A DNA stretch of 31,896 bases from Anaerolineae bacterium (GTDB lineage Bacteria; Chloroflexota; Anaerolineae; 4572-78; J111), in assembly GCA_020433785.1 (NCBI GenBank), contig JAGRCC010000769.1, positions 1-31,896 of the forward strand, in the 5' to 3' direction. Positions within the stretch are counted from its first letter, which is position 1. Each line of letters opens with the position of its first letter. Below are positions 1 to 12,000 of the stretch, one piece after another. The notes under the pieces are model-generated. The model ran no database searches. It was not told the origin of the DNA and saw only the letters and a list, made by a program, of their open reading frames with translations. Position numbers and translations under genes: made by a program.

Positions 1-3000
1 GTTGAGGGTTTGCGTTAAAGCCGCAACATCGAGCCGGCCACTAATTTTGAGCGCAAAGAATAGGTTGTAGGTGGCATTGGGGCCACGCAGTTGATCCAGG
101 AACCACAGCCGCTGTTGGGAAAATGAAAGGGATAAATTTTTAGTTCGGTTAATGGGCTCAATTGGCGGTAGGATCGTTTGCTGAGCACTTTGGATATTTT
201 TAGCCAGGGCGGCAATATGAGGGTGATCAAATATCGTCCGCAGCGGTAAATCCAGATCGAAGTGACGCCGGATTCTGGAGATGATTTGGGTGGCGATCAA
301 CGAATGCCCGCCGATTTCAAAAAAGTTGTCATAGATGCCGACGTGCTTTACGGGTAAGACCTCCTGCCAAATAGCAACCAATCGGGCTTCCGTGGCTGTA
401 CGTGGAGCAGCAGAGGCTTGGGACGGCTCAAAATTCGGTTTTATCAAAGCCTGCCGATTTACCTTACCGTTAGGGGTGAGGGGAAGTTGCTCCAATCGAA
501 CAAATGCGGCCGGGATCATATAGTCCGGTAAATGCTGTTTGAGGTAGTCGCGTAATTCCGTCGTCAAAAATTGATCGTTGGCCGCATGGTTGCTCCCTGA
601 TAACCCCTCACCAACCACAACATAAGCCACGATGTGTTGATCGTCTTCCGGATTCTTAGGAGCGGTGATAACACAATCCTCCAGATCAGGATGCTGCCTC
701 AGCGCGGCTTCGATCTCTCCCAACTCAATCCGAAAACCCCGGATTTTGACCTGATAATCGGTGCGCCCTAAAAACTCAACGAGCGGAGGCTCGATGGCAT
801 CGGCCCCATTGGTCAAACCGGGTAAATAGCGGACCCGGTCTCCGGTTCGATACAGACGCCCTGGCCCAAACGGATTGGGCATAAAGCGTTCGGCGGTTAA
901 GGCCGGTTGATTGAGATAGCCTTGGGCAACGCCGGCGCCGCCAATGTACAATTCTCCCGGTAGCCCTCGTGGTACGGGCTGGCCTTGCCCATCCAAGATG
1001 TAGATTTGAGTATTTGCCAGCGGCTGGCCAATCGGGACGGTGGTTGAGATACGTGGCTGCGATGGCGCTAAATTAACTTCCGCCATGAGCGCCCCGACGG
1101 TCGTTTCGGTCGGACCATAATGATTAAAGACACGACAGCCGTTGGCCTGGGCCGCGATCCGCTCGACCAGATCGAAAGAGAGGGCTTCGCCGCCCAGGAT
1201 TAGAAACTGGTGCGGGAGAATATTCATCTGATCGGGTTGAGTCGACAACAGGCTGCTCAAATGGGACGGCACGATTTTCAAAACGTCAATGGGCTGCCGG
1301 CTGACATAGTGAGCAAATTGATGACCGTCCACAGCGACCTCGTAAGGGAGGAGGTGCAGACAGCCGCCGCTGAGCAAGGCCGGGAATAAAGTGGTATGTC
1401 CCAAATCTGCGGTCAGCGTTGATACCAGGGCGAAGTGGCGTTGACAGGCTTGGTTGGCCGTCATTAGGTTGAGTCGATGACCAATGAAATGGGTATAATT
1501 GATCAGGTTTTGATGCGAAACCACTACCCCTTTGGACAATCCGGTCGAACCAGAGGTGTAAATGATATAGACCGGCTGATCCGAAGTCGTTTGAAGGTCG
1601 AGGTTGGTAGTAGGTTGCAACGCGACCGTTTGGGGGAGTTGGTCAAGACAAAGGGTCGCCCCCTGGAAAGAGGAGAACGCGGCGTGATAGGTGGAATTGG
1701 TGAGCAAAACTGGCGGCGCGAGATTATTCAACTGCCGCGCCAACCGGGCAGCGGGGTGATCAGGATTAAGAGGAACGTAAGCCGCACCGGCCTTAAGAAT
1801 AGCCCATAATCCGATCATGGCTTCGACAGAAGAGGATAGACCCAAGGCGACAGGCATACCGGGGCCAACGCCCAGTTGACGCAGATAATGGGCCAGTTGG
1901 TTTGCCCTTTGATTGAGTGTTTGATACGTCAGGCGATGCTCGCCATCAACCAGCGCGACAGCATCGGGGCTGCGTTCAACTTGAGTTTCAAACAAGTGGT
2001 GAACGCCTTGATTGAGGGAATATTCCGCCTGAGTCTCATTCCAAGCCACCAATATCTGATGCCGCTCCGTTTTGGTCAGCAGTGACAATTGCTGAATGGG
2101 ATCTTCAAGATGCTCAATCATACTTGCCAGCACATGTTGCAGATGGTGGGCTAGTTGCTCAATCGACTCTTTAGCAAATCGGCTAGGATCATACGTAAGG
2201 CGAACCATCAATTTTGTGGCCGGCATCACCACCATTGTGAGCGGGTAATTGGTTTGAGCGAACATCTGGCCCGTCTGTACCCTTAGATTGCCGAGAGGCT
2301 GTTTCACCGCGTCGTCGAACGGGTAGTTTTCAAACACGAGCAAACTTTCAAATAAGGATTGTCCGGGCGGCACCTCGCTCCAATTTTGAATATCCGCCAG
2401 GGCACTGTGGGCGTATTGTTCTCGCTCTTGATGTTGGGTTTGCATCTGGTAGAGCCATTCCAGCAGCGTCAATGCTGTGGGAATTCGAAGCCGAACCGGT
2501 ATGGTGTTGATGCATACTCCTACCATCGTTTCTATACCGGTCAGCTCAGGCGGGCGACCGGCTACGGTTGCGCCAAACACAACATCAACTTGGTCGCTGT
2601 AACGGCTCAATAATAAGGCCCAGGCTCCCTGAAAGAGGGTGTTCAAGGTGAGGCGATGGCGGCGGGTCAAGGTGTGCAAGGCGGCCATAGTTGAGGCGGG
2701 CAGGTCGAAGATGTGATGAGCAACCGGGGCACCTTCCCTGGTGACGGTTCGTCGCTCTAGGGTTAGAGGCGTTGGGGCGGTAAAGCCGGATAAGGTCTTG
2801 CGCCAGTAAGTTTCTGCCTGGGTGATATTTTGTTGTTGCAGCCACTGAATATAATCGCGATAAAGACGGGGCGGCGGTAAGGTGATCGATTGGCCGTTCG
2901 AGGCCGCTTCGTAAAAAGTGCGCACCTCGTTAAGAATGAGAGGTAGACACCACCCATCCAAGATAAGATGATGATGACTCCAAATAAAATGGACCGTTTC

Positions 3001-6000
3001 TGGCGAGACGCGAATAAGCGTTAAACGCATCAACGGCGCTTGATCAAGCTCAAACCCCTGCTGTCGATCTCGCTGAAGCCAAGCCTCAAGACGGTCGGTC
3101 TGGTCCGGTTCTGATAACTCCCGCCAATCTAACACGGTCCAAGGTAACGCTGCCTGAGAATGCACGACTTGGAGAGGGGTATCAAGTTCGGCCCAGTGAA
3201 ACGATGTTCGTAAAATCGGGTGACGGGCAATGATTTGCTGCCAGGCTCGCTGCCAAGCGGAAACATCCAATGACCCGGTCAGCGTCAGGCACAATTGATC
3301 GATGTATACGCCAGAGGTAGGGGCCAACAAGGTCTCAAAAAGCATCCCTTGCTGCGTATGCGACAGATCGTAGATATCTTCCAGATCATTTTTAGCGTTG
3401 AAGGCCGTGAGCAACTGATCCAACTGCCTCTGGGTTATGGTGGCTACAGCAAAGTCGCTGGGGGTATAGCCCCCCGACTCCGGTGAAAGACAATGCGCGA
3501 TCAAAGCTCGGAGGGCGTCAATAAGATGGTCGGCTAACTGTTGGATGGTATTGTGGTGATGAATGTTCCGGCTGTAGGTCCAATCAAACTGTAGCCGCCC
3601 GTCGATGACCAGGCCCTCGACTTCCAAGAGGTGCGAGCGGATCTGCCGAGGACTACGCTCCGAGCCTCGCTGGTCTTGGGCCAACCCGACGATGAGCGAC
3701 CCTACGGCTTGGCTATCCCGTAAGTTGTCAAATTGACCCAGATAGTTGAAACTCACTTGGGCCGGCGGCAGGCGCGTTAAGGCCGGCTCTTGGCTGAGAT
3801 AGCGCCGGATACCGTACCCGATCCCTCGCTGTGGGACTTGCCGTAACTGCTCTTTGATCGATTTTATGGCTTCGCCTGGACTAAGAGCCGGCTCACTTTC
3901 GAGCTGGTCTAGCCGTAATAACACCGGAAAAATTGAGGTAAACCAGCCCACGGTGCGCGATAGATCGAGCGCTTCATCAGCCGGCGTTTCCCGACCGTGG
4001 CCTTCCAAGTCGAGCCACAGCGCCGCTTCACCGGTCCAGTGAGCAAACGTTTGAACCAGAGCGGTGAGTAGGAGATCGTTGATCTGAGTATGGTAGGCTG
4101 AGGGCGCCTTTTGCAGTAACGTCTGTGTTTCTTGGGGCGAGAGCCGCCTCGACAGCCGGGCGGTCGAAGCGACGTTGTTGCTAGCCAGGCCGGTTGGATC
4201 GTCCACCGGTAGAGGCGGAGCAACCCCCTGAGGCAATGCCGCCCAATAGGCCGTCTCTGCTGCTAGCTGATCCGTTTGGGCCAAGGCATTTATCCCATCA
4301 GCCCAGGCCTTAAAGGAGGTCGTTTTAGGGGGTAGATTAACCGGCTGATTGTGCTGAAGCTGGTGATAGGCGGTGGCAAAGTCTTCGAGCAAGATCCGCC
4401 AGGAAACGCCATCAACGACCAGATGGTGGATGACCCACAGTAACCGGGCGGGCCGATCGGAGCCAAGTTGGAACAGCGTCAAGCGCATGATGGGGCCGTC
4501 CGTCAAATTCAACGTTGACTGTTGGATCTCAGCGTGGCGCTCAACAGCATCGTCTTGCTCTTGGAGCGGCAGATGGTCAAGATTGATACAGGAGAAAAGA
4601 GACGTATCGCCGTTTGCAAGCTCCAGATTGGGCGTAAGGATAGTGACCTCAGCCGGATCAGCATACCACTGTCGCCAACCGGTATCATCTAGCGCGAAAC
4701 GTAACCGTAGCGCATCATGATGCTGAATGAGCTGCTCCAGAGCTTGAGCTATCAGAAGAGGGTTGGTCGCTGTCTCAATCTCCAGAAGTACGGCCTGATT
4801 GAAGTGATGCAGTTCGACCAACTTCTGTTCAAAGAACCAGTGTTGAATGGGGGTGAGCGAAACATGGCCTGTGATCAACCCCTGTTCAGCGGCATTAGCG
4901 GTCGATGAACTGACCACCGAAACGAGATCAGCGATGGTCTGATACTGAAATATGTCTCTGGAGTTGAAATGGAGACCGGCTTGCCTGGCCCGAGCCGTGA
5001 TCTGGATGGCGATAATTGAGTCCCCGCCAATGTCAAAGAAATTGTCATGAAGACCAATTCGATCAACTCGCAAGGCTTCCTGCCAGATAGTCACCAGCGT
5101 CTTTTCAGTTGGTGTACGGGGAGATACATAGGTTGTGGTCGTCAACTGTTCAAGGGCCGGCAACGACTTTCGGTCCACTTTGCCGTTGGGTGTCAACGGA
5201 ACGGTTTGCAGCAGCATGTATCGGTTTGGAATCATATAGTCAGGCAATTTTGAGATGAGGTAGTTTCGAAGATCTGTCTCTAATTGTTTTTGCAGCTTGA
5301 CTTGTAGAGGATCATTGGTGTACACCGGTTTATCTGCCGGGTTTGTTGCCGGCATTAGCCTACTCATATCGCGGCTGCTGACCAGACCTGTTTTTACAAA
5401 GAGAACATGACACCGATCCAAACTACGATGATCAGACCAACTAGCCAACACCTCATAACCCAACTCCGAGCCGAACTCATACCAGAGTTGGGGATCGACT
5501 ACGGTCTCATCTAACGCAGCGGCCAACAGGCTGCGCATCTCGGCCGCTGTCTCCGGTCCCGATGAACCGGCCAACCAGGCCGCGGTTTGTACCGCCGCCC
5601 ACACCCGTCTATTCGGCACATCTTTCAAGCCCAGCCCCAGAGGTTGCTCCTTCACTAAGCACGTTCGCACAACTTCTGAGTTTAAGCTCTCCGTATCCCA
5701 CTGGAGCCAGAGTGGTTCTAGCTGGGGTTGGCTGGCTGGTTCGCCCACCCATAGAACCACATTGTAGCGAAATTGGGTGAGTTCGTTGTGAGGTCGGCCC
5801 CGCTTCAGTTGGATTTGAACTCCGCTTATCGCCGGTAGCTCCACCTGCAAAGCGTTGAAAAAAGCTGGATCGATCACCAATTCCTTCTCTCGACCGAGCT
5901 GAGATTGGACACGTTGTTGTAACTCTACTCTTGACAATTCTGCAGGGGCTTGACTTAGTTGTACGTCAGCGTGAAAAGCTTCCAACAAGGGTAGACTGCG

Positions 6001-9000
6001 GACATCGCCGACAAAGATAGCCCCGCCCGGCTTGACCACCTGCACGGCTTGTCGCAGAACATCCCGCAGATAGGCCTCATTTGGAAAATACTGTACAACC
6101 GAGTTAAGGATAACGGTGTCAAACATTTCTGAGGCGAGACCGCTAAAATCGTTAGCCCGCCGGGGGAATAATCTGACATGGCTCCAGGCTTTATTCGTCA
6201 GGTGTGACCTGAGTTGATCTAACCCGCGTTCGGAAAAATCGGTGGCCCAATAACGCGTACAGCCGGAGGCCAACTGAAATAGGAGCAGTCCTGTCCCACA
6301 GCCGATTTCCAGCACGTCTTGAGGCGCAAGCGATCTGATTTGAGAGACAGTATCTTCTAGCCAAATCGCCATCTCATCCGGTGGAATCGGCTGCCCGGTG
6401 TAAGTGCTGTTCCACCCCGCCAGGTTGAACGTTGGGTCTGGCAATGGCTCTGGGAGATTATAGATTTCATTGTACAGCGACTGCCAGTCGGCTACTTGCT
6501 CACTTTGCCAAGCCGAATCGCCTTGAGTCGTTTCTTGGTAGATTCGATCGGGAACAATATAAGCCACCAATTGTTGTTCATCGAGTTGATTATTTTGAAC
6601 GGCTGCGACTGCCGTCCGAACCCCCGGATGTTGGCTCAAATTGGCTTCCACCTCGCCCAACTCAACCCGAAAGCCCCGTAACTTGACCTGCTCATCCCGT
6701 CGCCCGAGGAATTCGAGATTGCCATCCGGTAAATATCGAGCCAAATCCCCTGTTTTATATAGCCTCTCGCCCTTCGCTTCGCGCGTTTTGCCATTAGGCG
6801 AGATGGGGCGCGGGAAGGGGTTGGGAATGAATTTTTCCGCTGTCAACGCCGGCCGCTGATGATAGCCTCGGGCTAGCTGTATCCCTCCAATGTATAATTC
6901 TCCCGGCACACCAACCGGCACAGGTTCCAGATGGTGATCGAGTACATAGAGTTGAATATTGGCTATCGGCTTACCTATCGGCACTGGCCCGGTTTGGCTG
7001 AAATTCAGCGGCACCTCGTAAACGCAACAGCCGACCACGGTTTCGGTTGGACCGTATTCATTCACCAGCCTGATGGTCGGATTTTGTTGGCGCCAGGCGA
7101 TGAGCTGATTACCAAATAACGCCTCACCACCGATGATGAAAGCTTGCGTACCCTCCCCGGAAACCCTCAACTGTTCCAGGACCTTCAGGTGAGCCGGGGT
7201 GACTTTGACCAAAGAAAAGTCAGAGTCTTGTTGCAACAGTTGACCCAAGGTTTCGATTTCGTCCGACTCCGGCAGCAGAACGATGGTCTTGCCCGCCAGT
7301 AACGGAGAAAACAAACTCGTTATTGTCGCATCAAAGCCAAGGGCCGTATTGATCGGCGCGCCGGTACCTTGTTCGGGGTGATAGGTCTGTAAGCACCAGG
7401 ACAGATAGTTTGTTAAGCTGCGATGGTTGATTAGCGTCCCTTTAGGCCGACCGGTTGACCCGGAGGTATAAATAACATAAGCCAGATTGTCAGGCGTTGT
7501 TCGAGGCAATAGATTATCGGGTGACTCCTGGCTAAGTCGGTCGGCAAGCGTATCGATACAAATTACAGTCGGTTGTTCGTATTGTTTCACAAAGTCGCAA
7601 TCGTTTTTGTAGGACAAACTTAAGTTTGTCCTACGCTCACCCGAATTATTGAGATGATATGGTTTTTCTGTATCAGAGATCAATTGGAGTTGAGCGGCGA
7701 ATGATGAATGGCAAATGATCATCGGCAACTGCGCATCGGCCATCATAAAGGCCAGCCGTTCCGGCGGATAGCTGGGATCAAGGGGAACGTAAGCGCCGCC
7801 GGCTTTAAGGATAGCTAATAAACCGACCACCATTTCCGGTGATCGCTGGATGCACAGACCGACCAAAGTTTCCGGGCCAACACCGATGGATCGCAGGTAG
7901 TGAGCCAACCGGTTAGCCTGCTGGTTGAGTTGATGATAGGTCAGCCGGCGATCTTGATATACAGCCGCCACGGCGTTGGGAGTGCGCTCAACCTGTTCTT
8001 CGAACAATTGGGGCAGGCATTGATCGAGCGGATAATCGGTTGGGGTATTGAGCGTGTTCCAGTCAATCAACAGTTGCTGCCGCTCCGATTTCGATAACAG
8101 CGGCAGACGGGTAATTGGCTGGGCCGGATCCGCCACGATTTCCGAGAGCAAGGTCTGATAATGACTTAAGAAACGTTCGATGGTGGCTTCATCAAATAAA
8201 TCGGTATCATAATCACACTCCACCACCAATTTATCGGCCAGATCAGTCAGGTTCAAGCTCATATCAAAATGCGTGAAATTGTGCGGGGTCGGATAAAAGT
8301 CAAACTCAAGATCAAACATGTTTGCCGACTGGCTGGCTCGATCCAGGTTGAACACCATATTCACCAACGGCGACCGATTGGCCTGACGGGGAATATTGAG
8401 CTTGTTTAGTAGCCGGGCGTACGGGACATCGCCGTGCTCATAAGCATCCAGCAAAACGTTTTTGATCTGAGCCAAATAGGCCGCGAATGTCGGTTGGCCC
8501 ACCAACCGGCTGCGGATCGGCAGTAAGTGGGTGCAATAGCCTACCAGCGTCTCGCCGCCGGCTAATGAGCGTCCGGCGGTCGGGATGCCCACGATGATAT
8601 CGGCCTGGCCGGTTAGCCGATGCAGCATGGCCAGATAGGCGGCTAAGCACGTCATAAAAAAGGTGGTATGCTGCTTTTTACTGAGCGTTTTGAGAGCTTC
8701 AACCAGTTCCATATCCAGGTAGCGGGTGGTGCGCCGGCCCCGATAGTTTTTTATTGGGGGACGAGGGTGGTCGGTGGGTAATTCCAAAACGGGCAGCGGC
8801 GCGGTCAGTTGTTCCAGCCAGTAGGTCTCCTGCGCCAGCATCGCCTCGGTGTTACGCTGCTCCTCCTGCCAGCGAACATAGTCGCTTAATTGCAGGGCCG
8901 GAGCCGGATTGATAGATTGCCCCTGACATTCTGCGGAATAGAATGCGCTTGTATCTTGCAGAATTAACCCCATCGACAACCCGTCAACAATGATGTGATG

Positions 9001-12000
9001 GGCGCTCAAGGCTAACAAATGAGTCAGGCGGTCTAGCTTCAGGATATTCACCCTGAGGAGTGGGCCACGATTGAGATCGAAAGGCTGCTGGCTTTCCCTG
9101 GTCAACCATTCGGTTATGGCCGGCTCTTGAGTTTGACCACGCAACTCTGAAAAATCAAGCAGTGGAACCTCAATCTCTAGCCGGGAGTGAACCCGCTGAT
9201 GAGCACCTTGCGGGTCGATAGTGAGGCGCAGCGCTTCGTGCCGGGCTACCACGTGTTGGACCGCTTGGTGCATCGCCTCAAGATTGAGCCGACCCTTTAG
9301 CTGAGCGGCAACAAAGGTATTGTAGGCCAGGGAGCCTTGCTCATCAATTTGACTCAAGACCCAGAGCTGCTGTTGGGCTTCCGTTAAAGGTATGTCATCC
9401 GGTTCAGTAGGCAAAGGGCTTGACGAAGGGGGTGAAGCAGGCTCAGGAATATATTTAGGGATACCGGAATAGCGGGTCGGTGGTAAGAAACCGGCCTGGC
9501 GCAGTTCCTCAATCGTGTCTTGAATGGCCTGAGTTACGTACTCTAAATCCTCATCAGTATGAGCTGTAGAGAGAAAACAGTTGCGCCCTTCCCAGATATA
9601 AATTCCTCGTTCCAGAAGATGGTAAAATAATAAATCCAGATTGCTGGCAAAAGAAAACCGGAACAAGGAGCCAAAATGAACAATTTTGATAGGGACCTCA
9701 GTCGTCTCAAAATAATGGTTCAGACGATTGGCAAAGTGGGTTGTTTTCTCATTTAATTGCTCGTATAGTGAGGAGCCTTGGAGCTTGATTTGGTTTAGAA
9801 CCGCTTGCGCTGCGGCCATAGTTAAAGGGTTTTTGTTGTAGGTGCCGGCAAAAAAAGTGGTGTCTGCGGCCGGGTAAGAGTCGTCGTCATAGGTCCACAT
9901 GCCGCCATCCAAACCATCCATGAGCGCTGCTTTTCCGGCGATAACCCCGATGGGCAGCCCTCCGCCCACAATTTTGCCGTAGGTCATCAAATCCGCCTCG
10001 ATCTCAAACCAGGCCTGGGCACCTCCCGGCAAAATCCGAAAACCGGTGATCATTTCATCAAAGATGAGCGGGATATTGGCTTCGTGAGTCAACTGCCGAA
10101 GTTGGTGGAGAAACTGACGCGGCTGTAATTCCGGCCGGCGGCTCTGGACCGGCTCCACCAGCACCGCGGCCAATTCGTGCCTTTGCCGATGGATTACATC
10201 CAGCGCCTCCGGTGAGTCGTAGGGCAGGATTAATAAATCCTTGACCATATCGGGATGGATTCCAGGAGCAAAAGGTTGAGTTGCCTCCTTTTGGCTCATC
10301 GACATCCCCAGAACACCGTCAAAATGGCCGTGATAAGCGCCGGCAAAAAGCGCGATTTTATGCCGTTTCGTTTTGGCCCTGGCCAGTCGCAGCGCGGTCA
10401 TAACGGCCTCGGTGCCGGTGCTGCAGAAGCCGACTCGCTCTGCGCCGGTCAGGCTGCTGATGAGGCGGGCCACCTCGCCGGCCTGGCCGGCTTGAGGGCC
10501 GAGTTGCATCCCTTCATTAATTTGGTTCGTGAGGGCCTGCGTTACAAAAGGCGGATTATGCCCAAATAAATGAACACCAAAGCCCATTGTCAGATCGATA
10601 TACTCGTTACCATCGACATCCCAAAGGCGAGACCCTTGAGAACGGCTACCGACAATGGGGTACAGCATTTTCTTGGTCGAGAAACGAAAGCCGGCCGAAG
10701 CTCGATTATCGGCCAAAATCGGGCGATGCTCTTGCGTAAACTGCCGTGACGTTTTGGTACGTGCTGTATAGCGCTGAATAAGGGTGTTAAGGTGTTCCTG
10801 CTGCCGGGTGGTTAGGGAACTGGCATTAATATTTGCGACTCGCCAGAGCGGTGTCGTAGGTTTGGAGTTTTGATCGGGTTCAAGCTTGTCAGTAACATCG
10901 TGGCGCTCCGGTTCTGGCGTCGGCTTTGGGTCTGACCGCGTCTGAGGCGTGAGGCGCTGTTTATTTAGGAATTCTAATTGCTGAGCAATGGCCTGAGACA
11001 CCGTCTGTGAAGCGACCTGAGAGTCAACTTGCGAAGCCACCTCAAGCTGCTTCATCATAAGGCGTTCTAACAGTTCGGAAGAAACGCCAGCCACAGACGG
11101 CAGTTGCTCTGACTGAGGCGAGGATTTGACCGGCTCGGGATTTTGCGCAGAAGCGATCTGCCGTGGTTTGGGTTTAACATACAGGCTTAGATGATGAGCT
11201 AAGGCGTCTATGGTGCTTAATTCTTCAAAAAATTGACGCACGGCTATTTTGATACCGAAGGTCTGCTCGATAGTTTTCATTGCTTCCATCAGTATCAGCG
11301 AGTCGCTGCCCATCTCGATAAAGGGAGTGTGGATGTCGATCTCTTCGGGTGAAGCCTGCAGCAGATTGGCAATTAGCTGTCGCAATGTGGCCGTAATTTC
11401 GGCCAATTGATCCCCTTGGAAAGCCTGTTCAAGTTGGGGTGATTTATTAGACTCGATTTCAGAGGGAACGGGTGATATTTCAATCGGCTTCTCCTCAATG
11501 TGCAGCCAATAGCGTTTTCTTTGAAATGGATAGGTCGGCAAACTCATTGTGCGGCTTTTATGGCCTTTACTGTGATCATCATCTTGGTCAAAGGCAACCC
11601 AATCCACCGGCAGGCCTCGCATGTAAAGGGTACCCAGGCTTTCCAACATTTGTTGCCAGTCGCGTCTCCCTTCGCGTAAACTTGGCAACCAGATTGGCCG
11701 TTGGCCTGCCCCATTATTTTTATTGTCAGGCTGTGTTTGGGTAGTTAACGCGGTTAAACCCTGCTGTCCCAGGTTTGACAATACCGGTTTGGGTCCAATT
11801 TCAACAAAGACAGTCGTTCCGGTTTGATGTAACGTGCTCATCCCCTGGGCGAAATGTACGGCTGCTCGCACATGTTTCACCCAGTATTCCGGCTGACAGA
11901 CTTCATGACTAGATAGCTGCCCTGTCACGTTAGAAACCAGCCTGATCTGTGGTGGGGCATAGCTGATCATGCGAGCAATTTGCTCAAATTCATCCAACAT

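Noticed and set aside
1..300. A termination or thioesterase domain at the left end
   Set aside because: The frame stays open to the edge and the last residues (FFALKISGRLDVAALTQTLN) belong to the start of a further C domain, so the synthetase continues outside the window.
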